This document shows positions 25,200-36,463 of a stretch of DNA of 64,000 nucleotides, piece after piece. The stretch lies in assembly GCA_007922195.1 (NCBI GenBank), contig ML682003.1, positions 1,852,553 through 1,916,552 of the forward strand, written 5' to 3'. The position numbers were made by a program, and so were the translations under genes. The stretch is from Podocnemis expansa (lineage: Eukaryota > Chordata > Testudines > Podocnemididae). How positions within the stretch are numbered: position 1 is the first letter of the stretch; each line of letters begins with the position of its first letter. The notes under the pieces were generated by a model. That model searched no databases. It was not told the origin of the DNA and saw nothing but the letters and a program-made list of their open reading frames with translations.

Positions 25200-26390
25200 T
25201 AATAAAACATGAAAGGAGGATAATATAATTCATGCAAATTGACATGGATTTATGGAAAATAGATTCTATTCAGTTAACTTGTTTCTTTTTCTGATAAGAT
25301 TAGAAGTTTAGTAGATAAAAGTAACTGCATCGACATAATATATGTTGACTTCTGTAAAGCATTTGACTTGAAACTACATGATATTTTGATTAAAAAACTA
25401 GAATGATATGTTGTTAGCATGGTACACATTAAATGGATTCAAAACTGGCTAATTGATGGGCCTCAAAATATAATTATAACAGGAAATTTTCATCAAGCAG
25501 TTGCGTTTCCAGCAGAGTCCTGCAGGGGTGGGTTCTTCATTCTATGCTATCTAACGTTGTTATCAGTGACCTGAAGAAAACATAAAATCGTCACTGTTAA
25601 AGTTTGCAAATGACACAAAAATTGAGGAGAGTGGTGAATAATTAAGGTTCTAGGTCACTGATTCGTATTGATCTAGATCATTTGTTAAACTAGGCACAAG
25701 TAAACAATATTAAATTTGGGTAAATGTAACTGGATGCACATGGGAACAAAGAACGTAGAGTGTATTTACAGTATGAGGGACTATATCCTGGGAAACAGGG
25801 ACTCTGAAAAAATTAGAGAGAATATTTGAACTTTGCATTCGCCACTGGTGTGACCACTACTGAAACGTGGTGTCCAGCTGTGATGCTCATTGTTCAAGAA
25901 GAAAGTTGATATATTTGAGTTGTTCAGCGAACAGCCATGAGGAGGGTTAAAGAAGCAGGAAACCTGCCTTATAGTGACAGATTCAGAGAGCTCAGTCTCT
26001 GTAGGTTGAGGTTAAAGAGTAACTTGATTACAGTCTAGAAGCATCTACATGTGGCACAAATACATAACAATTGGGTCTTCTGTCTAGCAGAGAAAGGTAT
26101 AACTTGATTCAAATTCCAGCCATTAGAGGTAGACAAATTGCAGACTGGAAATAAGGCATATATATTTTTTTTGACAGTAAAGATAATTACCCATTGGAGC
26201 AATTTACCAATGGTAGTGGTGGATTCTCCATCACTGACAATTTTTAAATCGGGACTGGACATTTTTTTCTAAAAGATTTGCTCTAGGAATTATTTTGAGG
26301 CAGTTCTCTGGCCTGTATTATCCAGGAGGTCAGACTAGATGATCAAATTGTCCCTTCTGACCTTAGAGTCTATGAATCTATGTGCTGAAA
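25200..26390 (+). mobile_element. Degenerate CR1-like LINE with reverse transcriptase relic
   Basis: Around 25345-25400 the + strand reads IIYVDFCKAFD in one frame, a remnant of the RT palm motif (family form: VDFSKAFD). The following text resembles ORF2 and ends in aggaggtcagactagatgat, tgtcccttctgacc and agtctatgaatctatg. Many stops and frameshifts interrupt it. Confidence 0.75.
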
Positions 26391-27944
26391 AGGGAAATGT
26401 CTTCTTCAAATGAGACGTGTAAGGACCATGGATCATCTAGTACTGTGGCTTACTAAATTGGCTTGACTACCAGTCTCTTATTTGAAAATTGCTGGCTTGA
26501 ACCCAGCATGGAGTAGCAGTAGAAAAACGTTCTTTCTATTGAACAATGAATATGCCTGCACCAGAGCTGGAAAGTGTAATTTCCAGCTTTGATTGCATTT
26601 GTTTGCTACAAATAGAAATGTAGCCACAGTGGCGCTGGCAAGAAAATGGTCTTGTTGCCCCACTTGTGATCCTATCTGAAAGCCCTTTGGTAATCTCACT
26701 AGAAAAGTTGAATACTGAGTTAACTATTGAGATTCATCTTCACTTTCTCACCCCCTATACTTGCCCCTTTCGTTGTAGGTGGTGGTGACAGACCTATAGG
26801 GCAGCATGGGAGAAGATTGTCCTGCTGGTCCCTATTTTGTAGATAAATACAGGATTTCCATTCTCACTGGAAGCATGATATTCATGCCTTCTCATTTTCT
26901 TGCTGTCTCCTCTCCCCCCCCCCGCCTTTTCTTTTTAATTAATCTCTGATAAAGGTAAAAGTGTTTGGAATATGCAACGGACCTCTCTGGCATGCTGAAA
27001 AATCAGAAAATAAAGCACCTTTCTCTCTCCCAGACATACTGATAGTAACATTATATTGGCCCAAGATAAAATCAGTAACATGGGGAATTTGTAGAACAGG
27101 CCACAAAATAGTGACTTTTTAGGGAAAGCACTTGTAAACATTTCCTGAAAATGCTTAGTCAATTTTTTTTTGTAAATTTCACTCAGATCCCTAAAATGGT
27201 TGGGGTAAAAATAAAAGTTATGGACCAGGGGCCCATTGTGCTGGGTATAGACAACCTCTGCTGGAAAAAGGTTAAAATCTTACTTGCAGCTTCTTCAGAT
27301 TCAGATCATGAATGAAATCAATCTGATTGGATGCTGATGTTGGTTACACTATGAACAATAGCTTCTGTGTGTAAAGGGCATCAGTGGGTGAAGAAAAAGT
27401 AAGATTCTGTCACCATAAACCAGCAATCCTTTCCCCCCCCTTTTATCTCACCTTTGTTCCAAAAAGAGAAATGCTTTCCACCTATTTTAAAACCATCATG
27501 TCTGCTTCTGAAGATTATAAGCAAGTTTGTCACCCAGATTTTGGATTCTGCAATTGCTTCTCTTTTGCAGCTATTAGAATGCATTGCATTCATCTCTTTC
27601 TTGCTTATGCAAACAATAGGGACAGATTCTCAGCTGGTAAAAATGGGCAGAGCTCTCAAAGTTACTGGTGCTACACCAGTTTACACCAGTTGAAGTCCAG
27701 CCCATAAGAATGAGAGATGGAGAAGAGCTTTTCAGTAGTCCAGTCCATCTCTTTGTCAGTGTAGGATTCCTCTACCGAGTATTTTCTAATATTTTCCTTG
27801 TCTAGCTTTAACTGTCTTTAACTTCTTCTATTTCCCTGTGGGAGACCACTCTCACTGTTACAAAATGTCTCTCAATAGTCCTTCCAAAATTGCCTTTCTT
27901 AATGCTATCCAATTACTCCTAGTTACACCCTGTAGGTAGATCAA

Positions 27945-28025
27945 GTTCCAAAGGGGCAGCCATGTTTATCTAGTTCAGCTAAACAAAAAAGGAGTCTCAT
28001 GGCGCTTGGTAGTTTTAAATTCACC
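27945..28025. mobile_element. Penelope-like element end fragment
   Basis: The text ttatctagttcagctaaaca followed by aaaaaggagtctcatggcgc matches the outer part of the ends at 32336 and 54628. Confidence 0.5.
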
Positions 28026-28499
28026 TTGTAGACAGCTGTCATCCTGTCCAACCGTCATTATTCTGTCCCACTTTGTATGATCTATTCTTTCAGTCTGTAA
28101 GTAACTATCTTGGACTGGCTGGGTATGGACTAAAGAGCCTTTTCCAAAGTTCAGTTCTGTGATTTTATCCTTTTGGCTGAGATGGATCTATGCCAGATTA
28201 ATGGCTGAGGTGATCTATCTTCTATGAAACCAGACATATAAACCCTTCAAAAATCAGGCCCCAAGCTTTACAATAATAATAAACCTTATGCCGCTGAAGT
28301 CAAGGGCAGAAATCCCGTGGAGTTGGATAGAACAGGGATTTTCCCCTACTGCACGCTCTTGGGCCCCAGTTCAACGGGACTCTTATAAACTATTCCAAAC
28401 TTTAAGGATACACTTAAGTCCAAGTGGCTTCAGTGGGATGCTTGATGTTTAAATACATGCTTCAGTGGTTTGCTGATTTGGGACCTTGAAGACTACTAC

Positions 28500-28638
28500 G
28501 TTAGCCCGAGGGCCGCACCACTGAAACCTTTTCATTCGATGATATTGCCAATATCAGTAACAACGGTGTTGTTGTGGGCCACAGGAAATAGCGTTAGGGG
28601 CCACATACGGCCCATGGGCCATGTGTTTGAGACCCCTG
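28500..28638. mobile_element. hAT-type terminal fragment
   Basis: It ends in ggcccatgggccatgtgttt, gagacccctg, the reverse complement of the common hAT start CAGGGGTCTCAAAC. It lies about 72 bp upstream of the TM3 exon. No opposite end was found. Confidence 0.6.
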
Positions 28639-28709
28639 CAGTGTGGCTTGGAAGCTGTTCCCCTTGTCTGCTGCCAATCTCACCTCTCTCCCTTTCCTCC
28701 CATCTCCAG

Positions 28710-28860
28710 GCAATATGCACGCTGGTGGCGGCTTTCTTGCATTTCTTCTTCCTCTCCTCTTTTTGTTGGGTGTTGACGGAGGCCTGGCAATCCTACATGG
28801 CAGTGACGGGCAGGTTACGGAACCGCATCATTCGCAAGCGCTTCTTGTGTCTCGGATGGG
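28710..28860 (+). CDS. ADGRB1: ADGRB1 exon encoding TM3, ICL2 and start of TM4
   Basis: The exon is 151 nt: 50 codons plus one base of a Gly codon. The acceptor is catctccag and the donor is G|gtgagc. The peptide begins AICTLVAAF, where the Cys is the TM3-top residue that normally pairs with the ECL2 Cys. It then runs through TM3 ([20 protein letters not shown]), the basic second loop ([13 protein letters not shown]) and LCLGW at the start of TM4. The basic [11 protein letters not shown] loop is typical of the BAI subfamily and faces the cytoplasm. Human BAI1 as I remember it has VV where this sequence has AI just after the exon junction. The end of a hAT element lies about 70 bp upstream of the acceptor. 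Confidence 0.96.
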
Positions 28861-30455
28861 GTGAGCTTTCCGGGTTTGTGACTTAAAAACAAGTGGGATG
28901 CTAGTGTATGGTGAGGGGCGGGGGGTGAGGAGGGGCTCTTTTATCATTTGAGCACATGGTGTACCTTTCTGCTAAGCTGCGGAGGGGAAAAATTTCCTGT
29001 CAAAGCGTTTGCCGGGGGATCAAATTCGTTTTTCCACCTTCCAGTCTCCTGGCATTTTCCTTGTGCACCCTTGCTGTCTCCTTGTCCCTCCAAGCCCGTC
29101 TTATTCTCTCTCACACACTTTCTCCCTCCTAGTGGAGCTCAGAGTGAAATAAGCTCTAAAATTTGTCTCCATGGCAGCAGGGGTTTCCACAGGCAAATAA
29201 ACTATTAGTCTGGTGCAGATGTTTCCAGCTGATTTTTCTCCTTCAGTCTTCCCCGTATGTTTAATTTATTAGCCTTAAATGAGGCGTTTTGTCATAGAAG
29301 ACAAATGCAGCAGTGTGGCCTGTGCTTGCAAAGATTTTACAAACTGGAGTTTGGAAAGAGCCACCAAACATAAAGTTGGTCCAAAAGCGAGTGGGGAAAA
29401 AAAAATACTCACATGCACGCTGAGGAAACATTGCACTACTGAACCATGTTAGTATCTCATTTGACTACTGAAGGCTAACACTTTTCCTCAGGCAAGATAT
29501 TTCTGAAGCCTATGAAAAGCTTTGGCATGATACGTAGTGACATTTCAAGAAGCAGTCACACGCCACCATATAAAATCCTGGAGCAAGCAGATTCTTTGTC
29601 CACATGATCAGTCTTTTAGCTGACCTCCTTTTGTCTGTCCTGGCTAACCCAACAGGGCTAATACCTTAGCTCTTGGGATTTCCTAGCGATACAGCTCTGA
29701 ACAGAACACACTCTGCGGTCTAAAGGGAGTAGGCTAAGTCTACCCGTGTCAAGGTGTTAATGTTGGAAGCAGAACATTTAAGGCCAAACTCTGTCCTCGG
29801 ATGCACTCTTGCAACATCCGTTGACAAGGAATGGAAGCTATAATGTGCAACAGCAGAATTTGATTCATGGTATTTTACGGTATTTAAATAGCTCTTCCTG
29901 AGAGATTGAAGTGTATCTTCCCCAAGCATAGAGAACAGATTCAGTGGATAAAGCATGCGTTTCCAGTTAAATCTGTTACTTAATTTCTGAATTAAAAATG
30001 GGACCTTTAAAAATAAATATTGTATATGGGTGTGTACATTTACTATGCACACACATCCACACACAAAATGTCATTACTCAGGTCAGATGACAAACACTGA
30101 ATACGTTTGAGTCAGCAGGTGTTCAAGTGATTGAGAAGGATTCATTGTAATTAATAAATAGGGACGTACATGACCATTTTATATCATTCACAAGCCTTAT
30201 ATGGCTGTACTGATTTACTATCTGTATTTTTCTAGGTGTCATTTCACCTACAGCTGCAATGCAGCCACCTCTGGGCTTGACCATATTAGCTGTGGAACAG
30301 TACCTAATAACAATTCACAACAAATTAGGACAAGAAGTGAAGAAGAATGTCATGTCCCATTAATATAGCAGGGAATTTTAGGTGTGTAAGGGTAGATAGA
30401 CCTTGGTCATGGCCCTGTGACTAATAACTGCTGTACTGAATCAAAAAACATCCAG

Positions 30456-30660
30456 GAAATAAGCAAGAAATCCTGCGGCACTTTTAAAGACTAACAAATA
30501 TATTTATTGTATAACCTTTTGTGGGAGAGAATCAAAGTATTGAAGTGGGATGATCTTTCACAAAGGCTCATGTGATAAATATCTTTGTTAATCTTTAGAA
30601 GTGCCACCAGACTCCTCGTTTGTTTTGCTGAACTAGACTAACACTGCTATCTCTTTGGAA
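30456..30660. mobile_element. Inverted pair of Penelope-like element ends
   Basis: The order is the same as at 4794-5018: a cacttttaaagactaacaaa arm on the left and a tttgttaatctttagaagtg arm on the right, around a degenerate aagtggga...tcacaaaggctcatg hairpin. The outer right flank gctgaactagactaacactg is the end-associated sequence. Confidence 0.6.
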
Positions 30661-31139
30661 ATTGAGAAAACAGTTTTTTAAAAGCATAATCTCAAATAAT
30701 ATGCACTGCTGGCTCCAGAGGCCATAGATTTCTAATAGCCTTTTTCTTTTTAAATTGCATCTGCTTCTGAATTGCAATTCCAAATCCTTTGCCAGATTTT
30801 CTGCTGGTGTCAACTGGTGGAGTTTCATTGACTTCAGTGTAGCTGCATCATTTTCTATCAGTAATAAGTATGGTTCTCTACTTTCTTGTTCTTTCTCACT
30901 TGGCTTTTTACCTCCCCCCTTGCAAAAAAAAAACCCCGAAAAAAACCCTACTTTTAGCAAGGAGGAAGAGCTAAGGATGCTTTGGACATGATGAAATTAA
31001 TTATTTCCAGCATACAATTTATTTTTCAAATTTATCATTTTTTTAATATCAACAAGTTGTTTGCAACTGTACTGGTTTTTTCCACTATTATTGATGCACA
31101 TGGAGTTCATTAATTGGATGTGTTGGCCATGTGAGATTA

Positions 31140-31690
31140 TCTGACCTGATTGGAAGAGCCAAACTCTTAAAATCAATTTTTGGCATACACATTTGGAATT
31201 ACAAATTCAAAATTCACTTTGTGCAAAAAATTCTTCAGCAGTCTTCAGAAATTTAGTGTCCCAATGAACATTTCTGACAGGAAACTCACTTTGCTTGCAT
31301 TTTTGTGGAATGCAGATGAAATGGGAGACACGAACATAATAAAAGCAAATTTCAAGAATCTGCTTCAAAAATGTGAATATTTTTAGCTACATTTCCTCCA
31401 CATTTTTATTTTCTTTTCTTCATATTATTGTGGAAATTCAAAAGTTTAATTTAAAAAATCATGGAAATTTTACTTTTAGAAAAATGTCACCCAACTCCAC
31501 CAGTTTTTCTTAATATATACCTTATCCTGCCTCCACACAGGATGGGCCAGCTGATGTCTTGTGGGGCCTTCCAGCCCTACATTTCTATGGTTTCTATGAA
31601 TTTGCTCAAAAATTCAATATTCAAACAGATTCAAAATTCAGCTTCAAGCAAATAATTTTCCAAAGTTTTCACCCAGCTCTGACTGGTATA
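31140..31690. repeat. A/T-rich interspersed repeat, with a CR1 tail inside
   Basis: The stretch is full of caaaattca and aaattttg words and ends gttttcacccagctctgac. Similar text occurs at 41895-42240, 42960-43260 and 57700-58150. A CR1 tail (gatgggccagctgatgtctt, ggggccttccagcccta) is embedded at about 31515-31605. Confidence 0.5.
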
Positions 31691-32335
31691 TGGCTTATTT
31701 TAAAGGCGACGCTGCACTGGGGAGCACGCCATCCCTTAGGACCGCAGGGAGATTCTGGTTACATATAGGCTCAGACATGAACAACCTTTTGAATAACAAG
31801 CACCATTCTCTGGACTACTTGGAAGTTCAGTCCATGGATCGTGCAAGTTGAACCTGTTGGCTGTTGAAAACTGACAAGTTCATTGCCTAGGCTGTGTGGC
31901 TGCATGCACAGCTAACCTCAGTCACCTAGGGGGACTGTGAGAAGGAGAAAGTCCCATTTCCACCGAAGTGTGGTCTCGACTCTCGTCAGTGCTGGAGTCT
32001 CTTGCCTCATGCTTGGCCGTCCTGGCCTATGCCCCAAGGCCAGCAATGGGATACGCTATTGATGGTACTGTAGTAAAGGGGCAGGGCAGAGGAGCCAGGG
32101 AGCAGCTACAATTTACTTGCCTAGAGTTGTCGGGAAATAGGCACAAGAGTGGAAGTAGTGGAAAGTAGGGGAGTGTCTCCAAGCTCTTCGTATCTAGAGG
32201 TGATCATGGATTGTACCTAGAGACTTCAAGTGGGAACAGAAACCCATGTGGCTGCCTGCAAATCTTCCCTATTGGACACTAAGGCACTAGGCCTGTAGCC
32301 TGATTGGTCACCCTGACTTCTGATGAGATTTAAAG

Positions 32336-33005
32336 TGATTTGCTCCAAAGTGGTGGCTGTGTTAGTCTAGTTCAGCAAATCAAACAAGGAATCTGGTGAC
32401 ACTTTTAAACACTAACAAATTTATTTATTGCATGAACTTTCATGGGAGAAAAATCCCACTTTGTCAAATGCTTGAAGATGGAGAACTACCGAGGAATGGG
32501 AGGAAAATAAAGGGAAGTGGAAGTCGTAGGATCAGGTCAGACTGTTCTAGCAAATCAGTGCAGTTGTTTAGATTCAAACAGTGGAGAACAGCATACAGGA
32601 GGTAGGTCAGGGCAAATGGAAAGGAGAATTACTTGTTATAATGGGAAAAAACCTCGTAGGCTCTATTTAACCCTAAGCTGATGGTGTGGAGTCTGCATAT
32701 GAATTCCAGTTCTGCAGTTTGTCTTTGAAGTGTTGGTTTGTTATCCATTTGTCCGAGTACAGCTATTAACAGAACGTCGATGGAGTGATCAGGAAGGCTT
32801 AGTGTTCCCCTCTTGGTTTTTGAATGTTTTGATTTCTGCTGTCAGATTCGTGTCCATTTATTCTTTTGCACAGAGTCTGTCCTGTTTGTCCAATGTATAA
32901 AGCGGGAGGTGGGGGGGCATCACTGAGTGTTGCACGTGACCACTGGGTATCACCATCAGCAGGGCCAGTGAGTATCTGCCAAAGCTGTAACGTTTCTTCC
33001 ACAGC
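32336..33005 (-). mobile_element. Penelope-like retroelement relic with GIY-YIG peptide
   Basis: On the minus strand a frame at 32799-33002 contains ALYIGQTGQTLCKRINGHES followed by KPRGEH, which fits the GIY-YIG endonuclease of Penelope-like elements (family pattern: Y-I/V-G-x-T-x-x-x-L-x-x-R-x-x-x-H). Downstream, about 300 bp of non-coding sequence leads to the end sequence (aagtgggatttttctcccat, gaaagttcatgcaataaata, then a gtcaccagattccttgtttg word). The reverse transcriptase part is absent, so this is a 5'-truncated copy. It links the repeat ends elsewhere in the window to this class. Confidence 0.75.
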
Positions 33006-33846
33006 CTGACGTGACCCCTATTGCATAAGTATTAGGCTTTGGCAGAGCAGAGCTAATCCTTGTTGGCTAGCGAGCCCACTGATTCCTAATGGGATATATC
33101 TGTCTTTACCACTTAGATGGCTTACTTCACAATGTCACGAGGAGCAGGGCTATAAAAAGCCACATGGAGACCTCTCTAGCTCTAACCTTTATCTGGGCTT
33201 CAGGCATGTTCACAGGGAAAGGGGAGGGCTGGGGCTGGACAGCGAACCAGAATGTCACTCTGGTCTCCCTCACAGCTCTTGAGTCGTTTAATGGTGGAAG
33301 GATCAGGAGGCTGTTAATGGGATACAGAGCCTGTCACCTCTGTGTGACTGGCCCAAATTGTGCCTGGCTATGTAATGACCTAACGTCACCCCTTGCCGTT
33401 CAGTGTGCCCTATGAAATAAAGCCGGAGTCTCAGGCTGGTTCAGAGGAACCAAGTCTGCACGTCACAATAACCAGTTGGCTCCATCCTCAACACAGAGGC
33501 CAAAAAGGTTCTTCCAGGTCAGGATGGGTGTCTTTCTTCTCCTATCTTCTTCCCTTTAGAGACTCTGGAGGAGAATGGGTCCGTGGGAAGAAAACGGCTC
33601 TGTCCACATTTAGGTGTCTGTTACGTGTCACCTTCTAGTGCCAGGTCCCTATGAGAGGATAGCAGCCTTTTGCTACAAGTATCAGGGTCTCACGTTCTGA
33701 GGTTCTGCATTCAGTCTCTGCCAGGGGTCCACGCTGGAGAGAAGGGTCTGTAGCACATGGCAGAGAAGGATATCCTGATCTGTTGGGTGAAGTGAAGCCC
33801 GTGCATAAGCTGAAACGACTGATGCTCTTTTGTTTCATTCTCTTAG

Positions 33847-33916
33847 GGCTGCCTGCCTTGGTGGTTGCCATTTCCGTGGGATTTACGAAAGCCAAAGGCT
33901 ACGGCACCGTCAACTA
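33847..33916 (+). CDS. ADGRB1: ADGRB1 exon encoding TM4 and start of ECL2
   Basis: This is a short 70-nt exon. Two bases complete Gly from the preceding exon, 22 codons follow (LPALVVAISVGFT, then KAKGYGTVN), and TA remains to be completed as Tyr by the next exon. The acceptor tract runs through ttttgtttcattctcttag and the donor is a consensus gtgagt. The LPALVVAISVGFTKAKGY peptide is the fourth transmembrane helix and its extracellular exit. KAKGY fits ADGRB1, whereas BAI2 and BAI3 have RTKGY as I recall them. Confidence 0.95.
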
Positions 33917-35214
33917 GTGAGTAAAAAGCTGCTTCTTTCATCCTCTGCTTTCCTCATTCTTTCTCCAAGCGTGAATGAACTTTCAAGGACACCTGTAGGA
34001 AGCAGGGCCCTTGAGGTACCAGCCATGCCACAGAGGCACCCTTCCCATTGGGATGAGGGGAAAGGAAGCAGCCATCACACTGCCTGGTCATGTCAACCCA
34101 TTTTCTGCCTGTTTGGGTCTTGAGGTGGTATGACTTTTGTTTTTACTTGAGTGCTGTGAGAGACAGGACATGCCTGACTTCCATCCGGTGGGGTGCAGTG
34201 GGAGCTTTGCCATTGGTTTGAATGGGGGAGGATGAGTTCCTATATTTTCTTCCCGCATTGGGGGACAGGAAGGCAGTTCCCCATACAGTGACATAATGAA
34301 GCCGAGTTGTCCTGGTGCATTATTGTTTTGGTCTCCATCTTCCTCTGTATCATCTAGCACTAGCTACGGCAGAGTCATGATAGACCCCATGTCTGCCCTG
34401 TGCACTGAGTCCAGACTCTGCCTCAGGTTTGAGCCCATGTAAGCCGGCACACACTTTGATCCGATTCAACTCAGCTAGCACTCAGGCCCCAGGTTCTAGG
34501 ACCCAGCTAAAGTATGGGCCAAAGCCTGAGTGCTCCTGGGCTCAGGTCCCCATCCTCTTGTTTCACACCGTAGACTCAGCTCAAGCTGCAGCCCCAAGTC
34601 AGAGGGGCCATGATAAAGAGATCTGATGTCCCAATTTTAGTGTGAAATTAAGGGCTTTGTCTTCTGTAGGACACTATCCCATCCCAATTTTAACCCTTGG
34701 TTTCTGGTGACTCTAGTGTAGTGCAGCAAGGATGCTTTGGCAGGCCAGTGAGACCTGAATCTAACAACTGCAAACCCATGTACCGATGCAGTGTGCTCAC
34801 TCAAGCATAGGTGTAGTGTGTAAGGTAACACACGTAATCTGTTTCATTCCTGACACAGAACAGGCTGGATGGCTGGTTACATTTAGCAGCAGGGAGCTAC
34901 TCAAGTCTTCCTCTATCTCCTCCTGCTTGCCAGAGCCCTCTTCTTTGCTGGAATCCTTTTCTGCGGTGGGGAAAGGCTGTGGCAGTGGAGACACAGCTGG
35001 GGACCGCATGGGTAAAATCAGTAGTGCAGGCAGGGAGGCACGCTTTGGGTGAGCAGGGAACTCTATGGGTACCCATGTGCATATATCCCCACACACATCA
35101 GGTGCATCTTTACTAACCTGAGCCTACAGGGATATTGATAGCCAAGGTGGGGGGCTGCGTGGGGTTATACACAAGGTGCCGTCAAAAGAAGCGTGCTGAG
35201 CCACAGCTCACTTG

Positions 35215-35390
35215 CTGGTGGATTCTTTGTACCCTGAAATCTTTAAATCCTCATCTGTGGGCTTCAATCACTCAGTCAGAGGTTAGGGGTCTATTTCAGG
35301 AGAGGGTAGGTGAGGTTCTGTGGCCTGCATTGTGCTAGATGATCGTATTGGTCCCTTCTGACCTTAGAGTTTGGGAGTCTGTGAGACTCC
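35215..35390 (+). mobile_element. CR1-like LINE 3' tail
   Basis: The text includes gtgctagatgatcgtattgg and tcccttctgaccttagag, the CR1 tail. Confidence 0.75.
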
Positions 35391-36463
35391 AGCATCCGTT
35401 ATGAGCGCTTGAGGTGGAGGCAAATGTGGACCTTAATTTCCCGGGGCTCCCGTGCAGCTGAGACGCTCAGTGCACTTGTCTCAGCAAAAATCCTCTGTTG
35501 AACTTGGTGGTAGTGCTGTAACCCAGAGTGCAGAAGGGAGAGAGGGCTTCTGGAGCTGAAACCCAGCCATGTAGTCTGGGGCCTCAGTCCCTGATCCCCG
35601 GCCATGTGCTCAAAGCACCCCGTCTTGTTCTGCTTAATGCTAAGAGGAGTGTGGCCACTGACTTTTGGGGGAGCTCGGGCAGGCACAAAGGAAGCAGGGT
35701 TCATGAAAGCTGAGCCCCTCCACTGAGCTGCTAGGGAATTAACACACACGGGGGCAAGTGATCTCCGGCTGTGCCGAGCACTCAATGAGCTCATGCACAC
35801 GCACACATGCTGAGGCTGTCGGCCTTAATCCAATTGAAAGCTCTTAGCTGGACCAGCACCGGCTTGCTGTGTCATTAACACCGTGGACTTAGGAAACACG
35901 TGCCCCACAATGGCGCCAGAAATAGCACCCAGCCAGCTGTTTCTAATGCTGCCATCCTGCTGCTGCTCCTTTCTCCAGCTCCTGCTCTGGGAGTTAGAAG
36001 AGATCAGACTTCCCAGCAAGACGCAGAGCGATTTCTGAGCCGAAACATGAGTAGTGATGGTCTCAACTGCACCTGCATAAGGCGCTGGGCTCAGCCATGG
36101 CATGTGGGGAAAGGGCTGCAGCAAAAGGAAACCATCAGCCCCCACTTTCCTGCTAAGATGGATTTATTTTAAAACACTCTTGTAGCTCCACAAAAGCTCT
36201 TATTAGTTCACAGTGACACATACTGCAGCTGTCTTAGTGAGTCACTCGGGAAAAGGCACAGAGGTCCTCGGGAAACACTCTCTTCCCCGCGAACACTGCC
36301 TCACGCCAGTACCAGCAGGAGAACAGAACAGTAGCCGTGCCCTGGCATTTGCCCCAGTGGGTTTTCCCTCACGTACAGGGTGCATCCCCATTACACACAC
36401 ACCTCACCCGCATCCATGCTCAAGGCTTGTTGAACCCCTCAAATGCAGTTGGAGGCAGTTGGC

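Larger units (their letters stand above)
22463..28709 (+). other. ADGRB1: ADGRB1 intron between TM2 and TM3 exons
   Basis: This 6.2-kb intron is bounded by gtagga and catctccag. It contains minus-strand SINE-like pieces near 23.0-23.4 kb, CR1-type LINE relics at 24.19-26.39 kb, a Penelope-type scrap near 27.95 kb, and a hAT end just upstream of the acceptor. I see nothing assignable in 26.7-27.9 kb. Confidence 0.85.
28861..33846 (+). other. ADGRB1: ADGRB1 intron between TM3 and TM4 exons
   Basis: This 5.0-kb intron is bounded by gtgagc and attctcttag. It contains an inverted pair of Penelope-like ends (30.46-30.66 kb), an A/T-rich repeat, a CR1 3' tail near 31.5 kb and a Penelope-like element relic on the minus strand (32.34-33.01 kb). 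I see nothing assignable in 28.9-30.4 kb or 33.0-33.8 kb. Confidence 0.85.
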
